Source of the DNA: Microbacterium flavum
GTDB taxonomy: Bacteria; Actinomycetota; Actinomycetes; Actinomycetales; Microbacteriaceae
Assembly: GCF_018717645.1 (NCBI RefSeq)
Contig: NZ_JAFLHG010000003.1
Span: forward strand, 226,174 to 290,173
Length of the DNA: 64,000 bases
Direction: 5' to 3'
Shown here: positions 62,520-64,000 of the stretch, in pieces
Layout: the number at the start of each line of letters is the position of its first letter
Position numbering within the stretch: the stretch's first letter is position 1
Made by a program: the position numbers and the translations under genes
The notes under the pieces: model-generated
The model's database searches: none
The model's input: only the letters and a program-made list of their open reading frames with translations
What the model was told of the DNA's origin: nothing

Positions 62520-63905
62520 GTGGTGGCAAAGCCACCGCAGGAGCCGAGGGTTGCGGAAGTCGTCGGCCTCGTCCGCCCGATCGCACCGGAGATTTCGGCC
62601 GAGCGCCTCGCGGAGATCGTGGCCGCCGTCGCTCCAGTGCCACTGACGCAGCGCCTGCTCGAGCTCGCGCTGATCAAGCAGCCGGGCGTCCTCGAGGGAC
62701 ATCATCGGAACGTGCCGGTGACCGTTCAGGACCTCGCCCACGCGCTCGTCGACGCTGGCGCGGCCCGGGTGGTGCTGCCGACGTGCGCGTCATGCGGTCG
62801 AGCGGTCCGGATGCCTCACAAGACGCCGAACGGAGGCCGGCATTGCTCCCGCTGCGAACGAAACGCCCGGTCCGTCGCCTGCGCCTCCTGCGGCCGTGTC
62901 AGGCCCGCGCAGCGAACGATCGACGGGCAGCGCTACTGCCGTGAATGTTGGCGGGCGGATCCTCGATCGTTTGGTCACTGCTCGCGGTGCGGGCAGCATG
63001 CGACCATTGTCGTCCGCCGCCCGGAGGTTGTCTGTCTGGCGTGCTACACCGCCCCGATCAAGACTTGCGGGCTCTGCGGAGAGCAGGGCCGAGTCGCCAT
63101 GCACCTGAACGGGCGACGAGTCTGCGCCCGCTGCTACTACGCGATGCGCACGCCCCAGCCGTGCCCGGAATGCGGGCGGAAGGTGTTCCTCACTGGGTTC
63201 ATGAACGACCGCAAGGTCTGCGCGGACTGCTCGGGAACGCCCGTCGCGATGGCGTGCCCGGGCTGTGGTTCGATCGAGGAAGTCCGCAAGCATCACCTGT
63301 GCGTGGAATGCCGCCGTCCCATCGCGATCCAGCAGCTCCTTGCCGATGGGGCGGGCAAGATCCGAGATGAGCTGCAGCCGTTGGCGCAGTATCTGATCAC
63401 GCATCACGGCAGCGCGGTGTCACTCGAGCGGTGGCTGCACAAGAGCAAGTGCGCGGCTGTGCTCCGCGAGCTCGCCGACGGCTTCCTGCCCCTCACTGCC
63501 GAGGCGATCATCACCCGGGCGCGGACCGGACAGTCGGTCGCGTTCCTCCTCTCGCTTCTGGTCCGCTCTGGAGTGCTGCCGGAGCTCGACGTTGAAGTCG
63601 CAAGGTTCGGCCACTGGCTGAACGAGTGGCTCGACGGCATCGATCATCCCGAGGACCGGCTGATCCTGCGCCGGTACTGCACCTGGGAACTCCTGCGGTC
63701 CACGAGGTCGTTCCGGGCAGCATCGCGCGCCGCGTCGAGCCCAGCCGCCGGCTTCCAGAGGCAGCGTTCCGCATTGAAGCATTGCGCAGCGCTCCTCCAC
63801 GAGGTCCGGGCTCAACGGGAGACTGTGGTGACATTCCCGCAGCGCAGGCTCGATACGCTTCTCAACGGCTCACTGAAGCGCCCTGAGTTTGTTGGAGACT
63901 CCTGA
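62520..63905 (+). CDS. Multi-zinc-ribbon protein of the recombinase module
   Basis: 461 residues. The middle (residues about 90-250) holds twelve CxxC pairs: CASC, CSRC, CASC, CREC, CSRC, CLAC, CGLC, CARC, CPEC, CADC, CPGC, CVEC, spaced as six tandem zinc ribbons. An N-terminal 80-residue helical part and a C-terminal 200-residue helical region (LITHHGSAVSLERWLHKSKC, HWLNEWLDGIDHPEDRLILR) flank it. Starts with GTG GTG two bases after the HTH stop. Zinc-ribbon arrays usually bind DNA, RNA or protein; a DNA-targeting role with the recombinase is inference. I do not recognise a named family. Confidence 0.85.
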   Translation: MVAKPPQEPRVAEVVGLVRPIAPEISAERLAEIVAAVAPVPLTQRLLELALIKQPGVLEGHHRNVPVTVQDLAHALVDAGAARVVLPTCASCGRAVRMPHKTPNGGRHCSRCERNARSVACASCGRVRPAQRTIDGQRYCRECWRADPRSFGHCSRCGQHATIVVRRPEVVCLACYTAPIKTCGLCGEQGRVAMHLNGRRVCARCYYAMRTPQPCPECGRKVFLTGFMNDRKVCADCSGTPVAMACPGCGSIEEVRKHHLCVECRRPIAIQQLLADGAGKIRDELQPLAQYLITHHGSAVSLERWLHKSKCAAVLRELADGFLPLTAEAIITRARTGQSVAFLLSLLVRSGVLPELDVEVARFGHWLNEWLDGIDHPEDRLILRRYCTWELLRSTRSFRAASRAASSPAAGFQRQRSALKHCAALLHEVRAQRETVVTFPQRRLDTLLNGSLKRPEFVGDS

Positions 63906-63927
63906 CCTTGGAAACGAGGATGGGGTT

Positions 63928-64000
63928 ATGCCGAAAGAGCAGACAGTGGGGAAGCCGACGACGCGTCGGTATTCGCCGGAGGAGAAGGCCGCCGCGGTCC
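63928..64000 (+). CDS. Start of an IS3-type transposase OrfA, cut by window end
   Basis: Only 24 codons: MPKEQTVGKPTTRRYSPEEK then AAAV. The RRYSPEEKAAAV pattern is typical of the N-terminal HTH of actinobacterial IS3-family OrfA proteins. ATG 63928 follows GAGGATGGGG. Window ends before anything more can be checked, so this is tentative. If right, an insertion sequence lies next to, or belongs to, the recombinase module. Confidence 0.6.
   Translation, partial: MPKEQTVGKPTTRRYSPEEKAAAV

Overview
The window is a single contig from a GC-rich actinobacterium, most likely Microbacterium or a close relative in the Microbacteriaceae. I base this on the gene families, an actinobacterial-type tmRNA (tag ADAKRNDFALAA), a 13E12-type DUF222/HNH gene, many promoters of the TAnnnT type placed 6-9 nt before the start codon (leaderless-style), and constant recurrence of the word GGATGCC/GGCATCC. 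No database search was possible; names rest on motifs, length and context.

Layout. 1-2.7 kb: divergent ligD (partial) and ku, the bacterial NHEJ pair. 2.7-4.5 kb: DedA membrane protein, tRNA-Leu(TAG), formate/nitrite-type channel. 4.6-9.1 kb: compact Tad/Flp pilus operon (ATPase, two TadB/C proteins, a small pilin-like protein, two TadE-like proteins, a TadG-like protein). 9.1-16 kb: MFS exporter, prfB, ftsE-ftsX-smpB, a SIMPL-domain protein, tmRNA, lipoprotein, hisN-like phosphatase, then tRNA-Lys. 17.2-19.6 kb: two divergent DUF1254/DUF1214 genes. 19.7-21.4 kb: MarR regulator and MFS transporter with a clear operator. 21.5-33.7 kb: a catabolic island with a five-gene Liv-type ABC importer, acyl-CoA synthetase, TetR, 3-hydroxybutyrate-dehydrogenase-like SDR, alpha/beta hydrolase, IclR, CoA-transferase A/B and thiolase. 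These enzymes could import and split a 3-hydroxybutyrate-like compound to acetyl-CoA.

33.7-36.9 kb: GNAT acetyltransferase, a 39-residue CxxC protein, a small membrane protein, otsA-otsB (trehalose). 36.9-50 kb: branched-chain amino acid genes ilvD, ilvB, ilvN, ilvC, then cutC, two membrane proteins, serA, a TetR/MFS pair with a shared operator, leuB and ilvE. 50-60.9 kb: FAH-family hydrolase, MFS, VOC protein, DUF222/HNH protein, class V aminotransferase with divergent LysR, methyltransferase, gltX, tRNA-Gln(CTG), lipoprotein, DUF3021 protein, PAP2 phosphatase, and a diacylglycerol-kinase-like gene cut off at its 5' end.

60.9-64 kb: a mobile module that has evidently broken the kinase gene. 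It encodes a tyrosine recombinase, a small HTH protein and a protein with twelve CxxC pairs (about six zinc ribbons), followed by the start of what looks like an IS3-type transposase ORF at the window edge. Two 15-bp dyads (TTGCA-N5-TGCAA) lie at the broken kinase end and over the recombinase start. This three-gene module is the best candidate here for a little-described system. No intergenic stretch without a gene exceeds 300 bases, and I saw no CRISPR array, rRNA, origin or prophage.
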